Part shown: positions 26,147-36,308 of the stretch, one piece after another
Numbering within the stretch: position 1 is the first letter of the stretch
Layout: each line of letters begins with the position of its first letter
From: Acidobacteriaceae bacterium
GTDB lineage: Bacteria; Acidobacteriota; Terriglobia; Terriglobales; Acidobacteriaceae
DNA length: 64,000 nt
Assembly: GCA_003131585.1 (NCBI GenBank)
Contig: PKVW01000037.1
Location: 49,350-113,349, forward strand
Reading direction: 5' to 3'
Made by a program: the position numbers and the translations under genes
Notes under the pieces: model-generated
Told to the model about the DNA's origin: nothing
The model's database searches: none
The model's input: only the letters and a program-made list of their open reading frames with translations

Positions 26147-27823
26147 CTAGAAGGTAATCGTCAAGCCGCCACGTACGGAGCGGGCGGACTGGACCAGATA
26201 GACGGTCTGGCCATCCTGGCCCATGACCGGCACATAGCCTTGCGCCAGCAGGTTGCGCAGGTCGACGAGCGCCTCCATGTGGGCAGGGAGAAAACCCAGG
26301 GTTGGAATGGGCTGGCGGATGAAAAGATTCAGGAAGGGATCGCTTTGGCCCGGCGAAGCGTTGAATCCATCCACGGGAGTCAGCGCCGGACCATTGACCC
26401 AACGATACGACGCGATCCAGCGGGTGTGAGTGCCAGGCACGATGCCGCTGAGTTTGGCGGCCAGGGCGTGGCGGCGCTGGGTAGTGATCCATTGCCGGGC
26501 GGCCTGAAGCTCTACGTCAGGTTTAGCCAGATCGAGGACGCCGCCGTAGGCATAATCCAGCGCGGCAGTGAGATCGGAATAAAACTTCCGCTCGAGCACG
26601 ATCCGCAGTCCGCGTGCGTTCAGAGTGTCGCCGGCATAAGTGAAGGTGCCCGAGTAGACGTCGGGCAGCAGGAACCCGCCAGCGGCCGTGACCTCGCCGG
26701 TGCCAATCAACGCCGTGTTGGCCACGCGATCGCTGAACACCGCGACTTGCACGTTATTCCTGCCGATGCGCCGGGAGACATTCAATTCCTGGTGGTGAGC
26801 GCGCTCGAGTCGAGTGGCAAAGTTAGCCATGCTGACGCGAGGATCGGCTTCGCTGAGATCCGCGGGCGCCGAATCGAAACCCTTCTCGGCCCGAGTATTG
26901 GGCAGGGAGGTCGCATAGTCATATTCTAAGACGGTGTTGGGCGAGACGTGCAGGTCGACGGAGCCGTAGGGCCGGAACGCGGTCACGTGCCCGAGAAATT
27001 GGATGGTCTGCAGTTCGCTGCCGAACTTTAGCTCCAGTACATCGCCGACGGTAAAATCGTCTCCTACCGCGACCGCCAGCGCCTGGAGCGCGGCATAGTG
27101 CAGGTTGGGATCGGAGGGTGCGAACCGACGCATGGTGACCGCCATGGAGGGCCCAGAACCATCGGGCAGGCGGTGCGAGTAGGTCGCGCGCAGAACGGCC
27201 GCGGGAAGGCCGTCTCCGTAGCCGACATTTCCGCTCAGCCCGACCCGGTCCACGGAGAAAATCGAGCGCTCCACTGTGAAGCCTGTGCTCATATCTGAGC
27301 CGCTGCCATAGCCCCCTGCCGCCGAACCGGCCAGGAACGAAAGGCTCGCCTTCAAAGTGTGACCCTGCTGTTCCGCGCTGGCGGCGGGATCGTCGAACAC
27401 GCGCAGGATGGGACGATTCGCCACCGAACGCAGGGTCCACTTCCAATCGTCATCGTCGGGGGTCCCGCGCAGGGGCCCCACGTGCATGGCGTTCAGCAGC
27501 GTGTTCAGGGTGACGTTCAGGTGAATGCTGGTGCCGGGATGCAGTCCAATTTTCTCGCGCAAGGCAGGCAGGAAGGAAGGAGCGGAAACTTTGACGGAAT
27601 AGAGCCCAGGTAGCAGGTCCGTCGCGGAGTAGAACCCGGCGCCATCGGTAAACACGGTCAGAGTCCGCGCGGCCGCGCCGACGATCTCCACCACCGCACC
27701 CATCTGGGGGATGCCCGAGGCATCGCGCACATATCCCGAGATCGCCCCCGGCCGTTCTCCGGCCCACGCAGGAAGCGATAATGCGACGATCACCGCCCAA
27801 AATCCGAGCTGGCGAAGCTTCAC
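26147..27823 (-). CDS. Outer-membrane beta-barrel protein with carboxypeptidase-regulatory domain
   Basis: 558 residues. Signal peptide (LGFWAVIVALSLPAWAG), then a carboxypeptidase-regulatory-like domain (GAISGYVRDASGIPQMGAVV, then GFYSATDLLPGLYSVKV), followed by alternating-residue beta-strand sequence to a terminal GGLTITF that fits a barrel end. It is too short, and lacks a plug, for a normal TonB receptor. It lies 27 bp downstream of the GWxTD gene on the same strand, so the pair is probably one operon with a shared surface role. The substrate is unknown. Confidence 0.75.
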   Translation of the reverse strand: MKLRQLGFWAVIVALSLPAWAGERPGAISGYVRDASGIPQMGAVVEIVGAAARTLTVFTDGAGFYSATDLLPGLYSVKVSAPSFLPALREKIGLHPGTSIHLNVTLNTLLNAMHVGPLRGTPDDDDWKWTLRSVANRPILRVFDDPAASAEQQGHTLKASLSFLAGSAAGGYGSGSDMSTGFTVERSIFSVDRVGLSGNVGYGDGLPAAVLRATYSHRLPDGSGPSMAVTMRRFAPSDPNLHYAALQALAVAVGDDFTVGDVLELKFGSELQTIQFLGHVTAFRPYGSVDLHVSPNTVLEYDYATSLPNTRAEKGFDSAPADLSEADPRVSMANFATRLERAHHQELNVSRRIGRNNVQVAVFSDRVANTALIGTGEVTAAGGFLLPDVYSGTFTYAGDTLNARGLRIVLERKFYSDLTAALDYAYGGVLDLAKPDVELQAARQWITTQRRHALAAKLSGIVPGTHTRWIASYRWVNGPALTPVDGFNASPGQSDPFLNLFIRQPIPTLGFLPAHMEALVDLRNLLAQGYVPVMGQDGQTVYLVQSARSVRGGLTITF

Positions 27824-27850
27824 TCCAACCCCCGGGGAACAAGCAGCCCG

Positions 27851-29605
27851 CTACTCTACAGCAAACGTCGCTGAAGGATCAATCGTCTGCTTGGAGATGT
27901 TGTCGTTCACTTTGATATCGATCCGATACACGCCCGGCTGCAGGTTGGCCGAGGCAATCGATTTCTGCAACGTCACCTGTTCGCCCGCGTTACCCATTTG
28001 CTCCGTGGATTCCATTTTCTGGACCACCGGTTTGTTGGTCGCGATGTTGACAATGTCAAACTCGAAGGTGGCCGAAGGCTTGTGCGTCTTGTCGTCCACG
28101 CCCAAATTATAGACCTGCATCCAAAAATTCACCTTCTGGTCCTTACCCCGTTTGAAGACGGCAGGCTTGCCATCCGCCGGAGCCACGCGCGGCCGAACTT
28201 TGGTCAGGCCAATCACGAAACTGCCGGTGCTCACATCCTTCGTAGGCACGGGCTCCATCTGATCGGCCACGATGAGCGAGGAGGTCGACAGCTTGTCGTC
28301 GGAGAATTCGGGCACCATAATGCCACGGCTCCACAAGCCTTTGCGGTCGCCGTTCACGTCTTTCACCGCGATCTCGACCTTGTAACGTCCCGGACGCAAC
28401 GGCAGCGCCTTCCAATATACGGAAGAATTCTCCGCCGTACGGGGCAGCAATTCCGCCGGCACATCCACCTGGGCCGTGTCTTCGAAGGTCTGCACCACGC
28501 GCCCGGTCAATGTGGTCACCCGGCCAAATATATTTATCGTGCCGCGCTGCACCCCGTCTTTGTTGTTGAAAGTAATGTCGCGATACTTCACCTGGATGGT
28601 GATCGGCACCAGCACCGTGTCCCCGGTGACCTTCACAAAATCTGAGCGCACGTCGAAGGGCATCAGGTTCGTGATGATCTTGGTGTTGACGATTTCTTCC
28701 AGATCCTTGAACTTAACCGGCGGCGGCGCTTGCAGCTTGGCGAACTGCTCCAGGCGGTCGAATTGCTTGGTCTGCTGGCTCGAACTCATCGGCCCAGCTC
28801 CCAGTTGCTCCAGACCCCCTCCAGTGAAGCGGCTTGCCTTGCTGGCCATGCCCATCTGCTCGTAGAGTGTCAGACCGGCGTTGGGCGTATATTTCAGCGC
28901 ATCTTTCTCCGACCGGTCCATCGTCATGTGGAAATCGCCGCACATGCAAGTGTCGACGAATTCCATAATCACTTCCTGCCCGATGCCTTCGAGATAACGG
29001 TAGCGCCAATCTTCGAAGGGGAACGTAGACGTCTCGCCGCCGCCTTCTTCCATCGGCCGCTCGTAGGAGCCGCCGGAGGGATGCGAGTCGATTTCGTCGG
29101 CAGGGCCGTACATGATATAGATGCGGCCACGGTCGCTCTTCCAGCCGGGAATCCCCGCGGCAAAATGCTCGTTCGCATAAGCGATGCGCCGGTAGTGTTC
29201 TTCCTTGTATTCGTTCTCTTCCGTGTCGGGCGTGGGGTCACGGCGCTGCCAGAAGGCCTCAATAAAGTTGTCGCGTTCTTCGTCGTTCGAGAGCTGCTTA
29301 AAGGCTGCTCTTTCCTCGTCGGTGATAATCCAAACTACGTCCTCGTTCAGCCACTTCTTGTACGTCTTGCTGAGCTCGATGTTCAGAGATCTTTTCTGCT
29401 GTTTCTTCTGTTTGTCCGTGGGCGTGCGCTTGAGGGGATCGATCTCATCCGTGGATTGCGCTTGAGAGCCGACCACCGTCGCACTCGACTTTGGATCGCT
29501 CGCAGCAGCGGGCTTGTCGCTCTGGGCTCTGGCCGGGCCAGCAAGACCTGTGGCGACAGCCAAGAAAACGAGAGAGAAGAGGTAACGTGAACCAACCCGG
29601 AACAT
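27851..29605 (-). CDS. GWxTD-domain protein
   Basis: 584 residues, exported (hydrophobic start YLFSLVFLAVATGLAG). The GWxTD domain is recognised by KKWLNEDVVWIITDEERAAF and by RDPTPDTEENEYKEEHYRRI, then RGRIYIMYGPADEID. The C-terminal half is beta-rich (VPITIQVKYRDITF, RPGRYKVEIAVKD). The biochemical role of the family is not established; it is frequent in Acidobacteriota. I chose the ATG at 29605, with GGAG 8 bp before it, over an in-frame GTG six codons earlier. First gene of a likely two-gene operon. Confidence 0.88.
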   Translation of the reverse strand: MFRVGSRYLFSLVFLAVATGLAGPARAQSDKPAAASDPKSSATVVGSQAQSTDEIDPLKRTPTDKQKKQQKRSLNIELSKTYKKWLNEDVVWIITDEERAAFKQLSNDEERDNFIEAFWQRRDPTPDTEENEYKEEHYRRIAYANEHFAAGIPGWKSDRGRIYIMYGPADEIDSHPSGGSYERPMEEGGGETSTFPFEDWRYRYLEGIGQEVIMEFVDTCMCGDFHMTMDRSEKDALKYTPNAGLTLYEQMGMASKASRFTGGGLEQLGAGPMSSSQQTKQFDRLEQFAKLQAPPPVKFKDLEEIVNTKIITNLMPFDVRSDFVKVTGDTVLVPITIQVKYRDITFNNKDGVQRGTINIFGRVTTLTGRVVQTFEDTAQVDVPAELLPRTAENSSVYWKALPLRPGRYKVEIAVKDVNGDRKGLWSRGIMVPEFSDDKLSTSSLIVADQMEPVPTKDVSTGSFVIGLTKVRPRVAPADGKPAVFKRGKDQKVNFWMQVYNLGVDDKTHKPSATFEFDIVNIATNKPVVQKMESTEQMGNAGEQVTLQKSIASANLQPGVYRIDIKVNDNISKQTIDPSATFAVE

Positions 29606-30022
29606 GAGAGGGACTCCTGCCACGACAAACTTTCGTTGGTCTATTCTAGGCCGTCAGTTGCGCGAAAGCAAGGCTAAGTCACGTCAAACGAATAGATTGA
29701 AGGCGCAACCAACCGTTTTATTGGACGCTGCAACATCGCCGCCGAGTTGCCCGCCCGCCGGATCGAAAAGATTTTAAGACTGGACCGGGACCAAGCTATA
29801 ATTTTAGGTTGCTATAATTTTGCGCTACCGGGCGGCTACTCTCCGGATTCGCAGGGTCTTGCGGAACTTTCCTGCCAGCGGGATCGTATCCCAGAATGCG
29901 CGTCCGTCACTCCTGCGGAACGGTCGGTGGGTATCTGCAAAGGGAATCTCGGGAGTAAACGCCCGCCACCGGGGCCGCTGCTGGCCTGGTCAGGCGACAA
30001 GCTCCGAACGGTGACGGGAACA
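29606..30022. other. Divergent intergenic region with repeated TATAATTTT
   Basis: 417 bp between the GWxTD gene and the MacA-like gene. The plus strand has GCTATAATTTT twice (TATAAT at 29797-29802 and 29813-29818), which could be -10 boxes for the transporter genes, but no good -35 box stands at the right distance. No other feature was seen. Confidence 0.45.
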
Positions 30023-31423
30023 ATGAAACCCTGGAAAAAAATAGCGATTAGCGCTGGCGTGGTGGTTCTGCTAGCCATCATTGTCAGCGTCACAGTTCAT
30101 CAGAGCGGCAAAAATGTGGTCACGGTGCAGACCGGGAAGGCACAGCGCCAGGACTTGTCGTCGGTGGTGAGCGCCTCGGGCGAAATCAGGCCTAAGACGT
30201 ACGTCAACATCGGCGCCAATGCATTCGGCAAGATCACGCATCTGCTCGTCAAAGAAGGGGATCACGTCAGGAAGGGTCAATTGCTGGCTCAATTGGAAAA
30301 CGTGCAGTCGTCGGCGGATGTGAACGCCAATCAGGCTTCTTTGCAAGCCGCCGCGACCGATGCCATCGCTGCCGAGGCCGCCCTGAAGACGTCCGAGGCC
30401 GACCTGGTGCGCGCCAAAGCCGACTACGACCGCAATAAGCTGGATTGGGAGCGAGCTCAGAATCTGTTCAAAGATGGCTTGATCTCCAAGTCTGATTTCG
30501 ACAGCCGCAAGAATGCCTGGGCTACCGCCGACTCCGGACTGGTTCAGGCGCAGGCCCGGGTGGCGCAGTCTAAAGCACAGAAGGATTCCGCCGATAAACA
30601 TGTAAGCCAGAACCGGGCCACGCTCACTCGCTTCGCCGATGTGTTGCAAAAGGCCACCTACACCGCCCCCTACGACGGCGTCATTACTAACCTGCCGGTT
30701 CGCGAAGGCGAGACGGTGGTGATGGGCATTCAGAATTCCCCGGGCAGCACGCTGATGACGCTCGCCGACATGTCGGTGATCACCGCCGAAGTAAAGGTGG
30801 ATGAGACTGACATCGTGAACGTGCACCTGGGCCAGCCCGCCGAAGTGACCATCGACGCCATACCCAAAAAGGTTTTCCACGGCACGGTTTCCGAAATCGG
30901 AGACAACGCCATCGTGCGTTCCACCGGCGTGGCTACATCCCAGCAGAGCACCGCCAGCGAGGAAGCCAAAGACTTCAAAGTAGTCGTGACCGTGACCGAT
31001 CCTCCTCCAGATCTGCGCCCCGGACTCTCTACCACCGCGAAGATCACGACGGCCGCCCGCAGCAACGTGTTGAGCATCCCGATCCAGGCGCTCTCCATCC
31101 GCAGCAAGGCCCAATTGGAGCGGGAGAAGTCCTTCCCGGGCGCCGTGCATGCCGCCGCACCGGCGCCCAAAGACGCGCCATCCAAGGACGAGGATAAAGA
31201 TCATAAACAGGATGTGCAGGGCGTCTTCGTCATTCGCAACAAGAAGGCAGAGTTCGTGCCCGTGACCACCGGCATCGCCGGGACCAGCGACATCGAGGTG
31301 ATCAATGGCGTGAACGAGGGGGACGAGGTCATCACCGGCAGTTACAAGATTTTGCGTACGCTCCGTTCCGGGAATAGCGTCAAAGTCGACAACTCCGTCC
31401 CCAAGAAGGAAGAAGAGACATAA
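30023..31423 (+). CDS. MacA/HlyD-type periplasmic efflux adaptor
   Basis: 466 residues. One N-terminal transmembrane segment (AISAGVVVLLAIIVSVTV), then a lipoyl-like half (GEIRPKTYVNIGANAFGKIT, VKEGDHVRKGQLLAQLEN), a long alpha-helical hairpin (about 95-190), the second lipoyl half (TYTAPYDGVITNLPVREGET) and beta-barrel and membrane-proximal parts. Such adaptors link an inner-membrane ABC transporter to an outer-membrane channel. The ATPase gene follows 140 bp downstream. The ATG at 30023 is preferred because upstream in-frame sequence lacks protein character. A charged insertion, rich in Lys and Asp, lies near residue 385. Confidence 0.9.
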   Translation: MKPWKKIAISAGVVVLLAIIVSVTVHQSGKNVVTVQTGKAQRQDLSSVVSASGEIRPKTYVNIGANAFGKITHLLVKEGDHVRKGQLLAQLENVQSSADVNANQASLQAAATDAIAAEAALKTSEADLVRAKADYDRNKLDWERAQNLFKDGLISKSDFDSRKNAWATADSGLVQAQARVAQSKAQKDSADKHVSQNRATLTRFADVLQKATYTAPYDGVITNLPVREGETVVMGIQNSPGSTLMTLADMSVITAEVKVDETDIVNVHLGQPAEVTIDAIPKKVFHGTVSEIGDNAIVRSTGVATSQQSTASEEAKDFKVVVTVTDPPPDLRPGLSTTAKITTAARSNVLSIPIQALSIRSKAQLEREKSFPGAVHAAAPAPKDAPSKDEDKDHKQDVQGVFVIRNKKAEFVPVTTGIAGTSDIEVINGVNEGDEVITGSYKILRTLRSGNSVKVDNSVPKKEEET

Positions 31424-31562
31424 CCTTCGCCGGCTTCCTCCGTCCAACGGAGAAGCCGGCTCAGATTGGAACAGCAGGTTTGAAATAACACCGCCGATCT
31501 TGAACAGCGGTCTCGAACACAAGATGTAGCTCTCGGAATCGAATTCAATCCCGGAGAACCCA

Positions 31563-32333
31563 GTGGCACTGGAGCAAGAGAAAAATATGGCAACCGCGGA
31601 AGTAATCAGCATGCCCCACAACGCCGTCTCAGCGCCGCCGCCCCAGGCCTGCATGATCGCGGCTGAGGATCTTTGGAAGACCTACGACATGGGCTCCGAG
31701 CAGCAGGTGCATGCCCTGCGCGGCATCAACCTCCGGATTGAGCGGGGAGAGTATGTTGCCATTATGGGGCCCTCCGGTTCGGGCAAGTCCACGCTGATGA
31801 ACCTGATCGGCTGTCTGGACACGCCCACCAAAGGCGAATACTGGCTCAACAGCCAATTGGTGAGCGAACTCGACGACGACGAACTGGCCCGCATCCGCAA
31901 CAAGGAAATCGGCTTCGTGTTCCAGACCTTTAACCTGCTGGCTCGTGCCACCGCTCTGCATAACGTGGAGCTACCACTGATCTATGCCGGCGTTCCTACC
32001 GCGGAGCGCATGGAACGCGCCAAAGCCTCATTGACGGCCGTGGGCATGGAATCGCGCATGACCCACAAGCCGAATGAGCTTTCCGGAGGCCAGCGTCAGC
32101 GCGTCGCGGTCGCCCGAGCCCTGGTCAATCGGCCTTCTATCATTTTGGCCGACGAACCCACCGGCAACCTCGATTCGGCAACCGGCGGCGAAATCATGGC
32201 CTTGTTCGACCGTCTGCACGGCGAGGGCAACACCATCGTTCTGGTCACCCACGAGCATGACATCGCCGAGTACGCTCACCGCGTGGTCAACATCAAGGAC
32301 GGAGTGGTCGAGCGCGACGAGCGGAAGAAATAA
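31563..32333 (+). CDS. MacB/LolD-type ABC transporter ATP-binding protein
   Basis: 256 residues with all motifs of an active ATPase: Walker [11 protein letters not shown]-loop [10 protein letters not shown], signature [15 protein letters not shown], Walker [13 protein letters not shown] and the switch His in [10 protein letters not shown]. The similarity is to the MacB/LolD/FtsE type, which power efflux or lipoprotein release rather than import. GTG start at 31563 with GGAG 7 bp upstream. The expected permease gene does not follow; the next gene is on the other strand. The permease must be encoded elsewhere or has been lost. Confidence 0.93.
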   Translation: MALEQEKNMATAEVISMPHNAVSAPPPQACMIAAEDLWKTYDMGSEQQVHALRGINLRIERGEYVAIMGPSGSGKSTLMNLIGCLDTPTKGEYWLNSQLVSELDDDELARIRNKEIGFVFQTFNLLARATALHNVELPLIYAGVPTAERMERAKASLTAVGMESRMTHKPNELSGGQRQRVAVARALVNRPSIILADEPTGNLDSATGGEIMALFDRLHGEGNTIVLVTHEHDIAEYAHRVVNIKDGVVERDERKK

Positions 32334-32437
32334 TTCTTAGCCATGAGTTGGGACACCGGCCTACAGGCTGGACGTCCGCGCTTTCCGGCCATGATCGCAC
32401 AACGGGCAGGTTTGGGGGGAACCGCACTCTGAGGAAC

Positions 32438-34756
32438 CTAGCTCCAGCTGGCGACCGGTTTCCCTGTGCCGGACAGCGCCGCCTTCTCAATACGTTTCGA
32501 AGCTGCCACCACCACCTGATCGCGCCCATCGCGCTTGGCCTCATACAGTGCAGCGTCGGCCGCCGCCATCAACTCCTTGGGCGAAGTACCGTGCTCGGGG
32601 AACACCGCCACACCGACGGAAATTGTGAGCATTCCCATCGACCTGCCCTGGTGGAGGATGGTCAGTTCCTTCATTTTCGATCGCAAGCGTTCGGCTCGCG
32701 CACACGCAGCTTCCAGGTCCGCTGTGGGCAGGATGACAACAAATTCCTCCCCACCGAAGCGGCAGACCAGGTCCTCTGCCCGAATGCCCTTGGTCAGAGA
32801 CGCTCCGGTTTCGCGCAACACCGCATCCCCCGCATCGTGGCCATAGGTATCGTTGAAGTTCTTGAAATGGTCCAGGTCGATCATGAGGAGTCCAAGGGAT
32901 TGCGCCGCTCTTGCCGCGCGCCGGACCTCGCGCTCCAACACTTCCTCCAGGTACCGCCGGTTATAAAGACCGGTCAAGGCATCCCGGACCGACTGGGTTC
33001 GCAGCGCCTCCCGCAGCCTTATGTTGGCCAGTGACAATCCGACATGCGCCGCAAAAGTCGTCTTGAATGAGAGTTCCGAGGCTTCTAGTGGCGGCGCTTC
33101 ATCCATGGCCTGAAGGTGCAAGATCCCCAGCGTTTCCCCCTGCGCCAGGATCGGGACGCACAAGTAAGTATTCGTCACTCCCGCCGCGTGCGCACACGGC
33201 GCCGTCGAGTCTCCCGCAACCACCAGATGCGGGTGCCCCGTCCGCAGCGCCCAGCACAAGCTGGGCTCAAATTCCGTTGCGGAAAGCTCGCAATCGCTCC
33301 ACGAGCCGATGACTTCGGTCAAGGTGCGCGAGGCATTCAGCAGCGCCACCGCTCCCCGGGCGGTGGGAAATATCTTCGGAGCAAAACCTAGAGCAGCCGC
33401 CACCACCTCGTCCCGGCTGACGCAACTCTGCAGCAGTTCGCCCATCTTTGCCAGCATGGTTGCCCGCTCGGAGCGTTTTTCCATGTCCCCCATCATTCTC
33501 GCATTCTGCTGGTCGAGTTGGTTGCGAGCGAAGTCTTTCTCGAGCATTTCCCCCTGCAACCGGGTGTTGGCGTCGGCCAATTGCATGGTCCGTTCCAGAA
33601 TCTGCTCTTCCAGAATCTGCTGGTTTTGCTTCTGATTCTCGATGTCCGTACACGTTCCGAACCATTTGACAATCTCCCCCTTGGGATCGCGGATAGGATT
33701 GCCCCGGCATAGAAACCATCGGAAGGTTCCATCTTTCCCTTGCAGGCGATACTCCACGTCGTAAGGATCCCCGGTGCGCTGCGCGTTTTCCCACTTCGCC
33801 AGACAGAGGGGCAAGTCATCGGGATGGACCGCCGCCGTCCACCCTGCGCCCCGGCTTTGCTCAAGCGTGAGCCCAGTATAATCAAGCCACCTCTGGTTGA
33901 AGTAGTCGTCCATACCATCGGGATCGGCGGTCCAGATAATCTCAGGAACCGCTTCCGCCATCGTCTGGAAATACAACTCACGTTCCCGGGCGGTATTGAG
34001 ATCGCCTTGCTGCAGGACCATGAACCTGTCGAAGAACGCTGAAGCAATGGCGCCTCCCAGCACGAAGAAACTGCTCGCGCCAATGGCCACGGCGCCGATC
34101 CTCGAAATGCCGATGGCGTGGGTGAGATCGAGTGCAACCCCGGAACGGTGGAAGGTCGCGGCCCACATCCCCGTGTAGTGCATCAATGGAATGGCGCTGC
34201 CCATGATCAGAGCGCTGATTATTTTCCGCCAGCTCGTCCGCTTCTCATCTCGAACTCGGAATGCAAGCCGGAGAGCGACCCACGAAGTCGCGATGGCCAG
34301 CCCAATCGACAGCGCAACAATCCTGCGGTCATATACAACCACGGCCGCGCAGCGCATGGCAGCCATGCCGATATAGTGCATGGCCGCAATCCCGCTGCCC
34401 ATGACCATGCTGCCTGCGACTTCCTGCCAGACACTCATCTTCGGCCGGCTGACCACGAATAGGGCAACCCCGGAGGCAGCGATCGCCGCAAACAGCGAAA
34501 GCACCACGGTGGGAAGATGGTAAAAAACCGGTATCGGCATGGTTAAGGCGAGCATGCCAACGTAGTGCATCGCCCAGATCCCCAAGCCCATCGCGGCTGC
34601 CCCACAACTCAGCCAGATGGCTCGCACCCAGCCTCGCGCCGAGGTTATGCGCCCCGCAAGATCCAGCGCAGCATACGAGGCAAGCATCGCCAGCACGACG
34701 GAAAGCGCCACTAGCCGGTAATCGTAGCGGCCGCTTAATATGGTCATCGAATTCAT
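32438..34756 (-). CDS. MHYT-PAS-GAF-GGDEF diguanylate cyclase
   Basis: 772 residues. The N-terminal integral membrane sensor has three MHYT repeats (MHYVGM, MHYIGM, MHYTGM), a proposed metal- or gas-sensing fold. Then a PAS domain (about 260-380: AEAVPEIIWTADPDGMDDYF), a coiled coil, a GAF domain (about 440-590) and a GGDEF domain with GGEEF and an intact inhibitory site RAED five residues before it. It should make cyclic-di-GMP and be subject to product inhibition. The start is uncertain between the ATGs at 34756 and 34747; the sequence after the second is typical for the family. Confidence 0.92.
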   Translation of the reverse strand: MNSMTILSGRYDYRLVALSVVLAMLASYAALDLAGRITSARGWVRAIWLSCGAAAMGLGIWAMHYVGMLALTMPIPVFYHLPTVVLSLFAAIAASGVALFVVSRPKMSVWQEVAGSMVMGSGIAAMHYIGMAAMRCAAVVVYDRRIVALSIGLAIATSWVALRLAFRVRDEKRTSWRKIISALIMGSAIPLMHYTGMWAATFHRSGVALDLTHAIGISRIGAVAIGASSFFVLGGAIASAFFDRFMVLQQGDLNTARERELYFQTMAEAVPEIIWTADPDGMDDYFNQRWLDYTGLTLEQSRGAGWTAAVHPDDLPLCLAKWENAQRTGDPYDVEYRLQGKDGTFRWFLCRGNPIRDPKGEIVKWFGTCTDIENQKQNQQILEEQILERTMQLADANTRLQGEMLEKDFARNQLDQQNARMMGDMEKRSERATMLAKMGELLQSCVSRDEVVAAALGFAPKIFPTARGAVALLNASRTLTEVIGSWSDCELSATEFEPSLCWALRTGHPHLVVAGDSTAPCAHAAGVTNTYLCVPILAQGETLGILHLQAMDEAPPLEASELSFKTTFAAHVGLSLANIRLREALRTQSVRDALTGLYNRRYLEEVLEREVRRAARAAQSLGLLMIDLDHFKNFNDTYGHDAGDAVLRETGASLTKGIRAEDLVCRFGGEEFVVILPTADLEAACARAERLRSKMKELTILHQGRSMGMLTISVGVAVFPEHGTSPKELMAAADAALYEAKRDGRDQVVVAASKRIEKAALSGTGKPVASWS

Positions 34757-34983
34757 TTTTTTCTGGGGCTCACGCGCCTCCAACCCCAACTTTTATCGGG
34801 GTGTGAGACGAGCCACACGCCGGACTGTATCGGCCCACACTCCCGCTGACCCTCTACGCTACATATCGGCGGGATTCGCCGCTCCCGTGTTGGAAAACGC
34901 TAAGTTTGCCGAACCGTCGGCCCTGCCCCCGGGATCGCCGTCAACCTCCAGAGGTGCCAACTGTCACATGGAAAGAGGCATGT

Positions 34984-35014
34984 GGCAAAACAAGAAAGCC
35001 TCTCCGCCGAGAGG
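34984..35014 (-). terminator. Terminator of the division-cluster 3' end
   Basis: On the minus strand CCTCTC-GGCG-GAGAGG (34999-35014) is followed by CTTTCTTGTTTT. It lies 70 bp beyond the stop of the transpeptidase gene. Next to it the 12-mer TTGGTCAGAATT occurs twice (about 35017 and 35034). Confidence 0.7.
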
Positions 35015-35081
35015 CCTTGGTCAGAATTCAAATTGGTCAGAATTTAGATAGGATCGCGTTCCCTGGACTACGCCGCCGTGC

Positions 35082-36308
35082 TTACGGTCTGGACGCGGCG
35101 GCGCCTGCGGGCGTTGGGGCGCCGGCGATGAAGAAGTTGTGATCGTAGAGATTACGATACATGATCCCGGCAATCTCGGCCGCCTTGGGGCCAAATGTGG
35201 GCCGTCCGCCCTGCAGGAAAACCACCACTACAATGCGTCCGCTGCTGGTATTCGCGTAGGAGGCGAACCAGCCGAAGCGGGTGCCGGCGTGGGAGCAGGT
35301 CCCGGTCTTTCCCAGAATCTCTTCCTCGCTAAAGTTGAGCCCCAGCCGGCGCGCCGTGCCGTATTGCACCGCTCCGGCCATGCCCACGGAGATTTCCGGG
35401 ATCAGCGGAGCGATATCAAGTTGCCGCTTGATGCGCGGCTGAAAATTCGCGATCTCTTCCGGCGTTGTCGGATGCTGCAGGTAATAAAGCGCGCCTCCGT
35501 TGGCAATCGCCGAAACCATTGCGCCCAACTGCAGCGGAGTCATGGAAATGCCCTCGCCGAACGAACACATCTTGCCCACGCCGCCCAGCTTCTGCGGAAT
35601 CACCTCATCGGGATAAGCTCCCAACTGTTCGCCGGCAATATCGTAGCCAGCCAACTCGCCCAAGCCGTACTCGTGGGCATAATAAGCGACTTTTTCGAAT
35701 CCCAGCTTGCGCCCCAGAGCCTCGAAATATGCGTTGTTGGAGTGGGCCAGAGCTTCGGTAAGGTTCATGCGGCTGCGGCCCCCGAGCGCGACCTCGGTTT
35801 CCTTCGAGACCAAGCCCTCGCTCAGCGCAGCCAGAGCCACGGAAAGTTTGATGGTCGAGCAAGGTTGCGCGCCGCTCGACAGCGCCAGCTTCTGATTCAC
35901 CATGGCCAGCACACGTCCGCTGGTCGGCTCGATCGCGACCACCGTGCCATTCATATTCCCCAGGGCATCGATGGCCGCCTGGCGCACAACGGAGTCTTCG
36001 CCCTCTGTGATATCGCCGCCGGTAATCCCCTCGGCGAACGAACTCATGAAAAAACGCTCGTGGTATCGGTGCCGCGAACTGCTCACTGAGGCCCGCGTCA
36101 GGCTACCGCTGCGGCCACCCGTGCTGCGACTGCTCGCCAGATGCCGCATCCGGCGCCTGGTCCGCTGGCTCTCGCTCAGTTTCGGGGACTTCGATTTGCT
36201 GGTATTCAGCGCGTGCGGGTTGACGTGCGCCGCCCACATTCCCGGCGCCAGCAGTAACCCTCCCACGATCACAACCAGACGAAGGTAGCGCGTTCCCAAC
36301 TTGCACAT
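35082..36308 (-). CDS. Penicillin-binding transpeptidase-domain protein
   Basis: 408 residues. Hydrophobic N-terminus (LRLVVIVGGLLLAPGMWA), a basic Ser/Arg-rich linker of about 60 residues, then a lone transpeptidase domain. All three active-site motifs are present: STIK (in QPCSTIKLSVA), SNN (AHSNNAYFE) and KTG (ILGKTGTCSH). No glycosyltransferase or classical PBP dimerisation domain is visible, so it is shorter than FtsI-type PBPs and may resemble class D or YbgC-like single-domain transpeptidases. It follows ftsZ in the cluster after a 350-bp gap. Confidence 0.85.
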   Translation of the reverse strand: MCKLGTRYLRLVVIVGGLLLAPGMWAAHVNPHALNTSKSKSPKLSESQRTRRRMRHLASSRSTGGRSGSLTRASVSSSRHRYHERFFMSSFAEGITGGDITEGEDSVVRQAAIDALGNMNGTVVAIEPTSGRVLAMVNQKLALSSGAQPCSTIKLSVALAALSEGLVSKETEVALGGRSRMNLTEALAHSNNAYFEALGRKLGFEKVAYYAHEYGLGELAGYDIAGEQLGAYPDEVIPQKLGGVGKMCSFGEGISMTPLQLGAMVSAIANGGALYYLQHPTTPEEIANFQPRIKRQLDIAPLIPEISVGMAGAVQYGTARRLGLNFSEEEILGKTGTCSHAGTRFGWFASYANTSSGRIVVVVFLQGGRPTFGPKAAEIAGIMYRNLYDHNFFIAGAPTPAGAAASRP

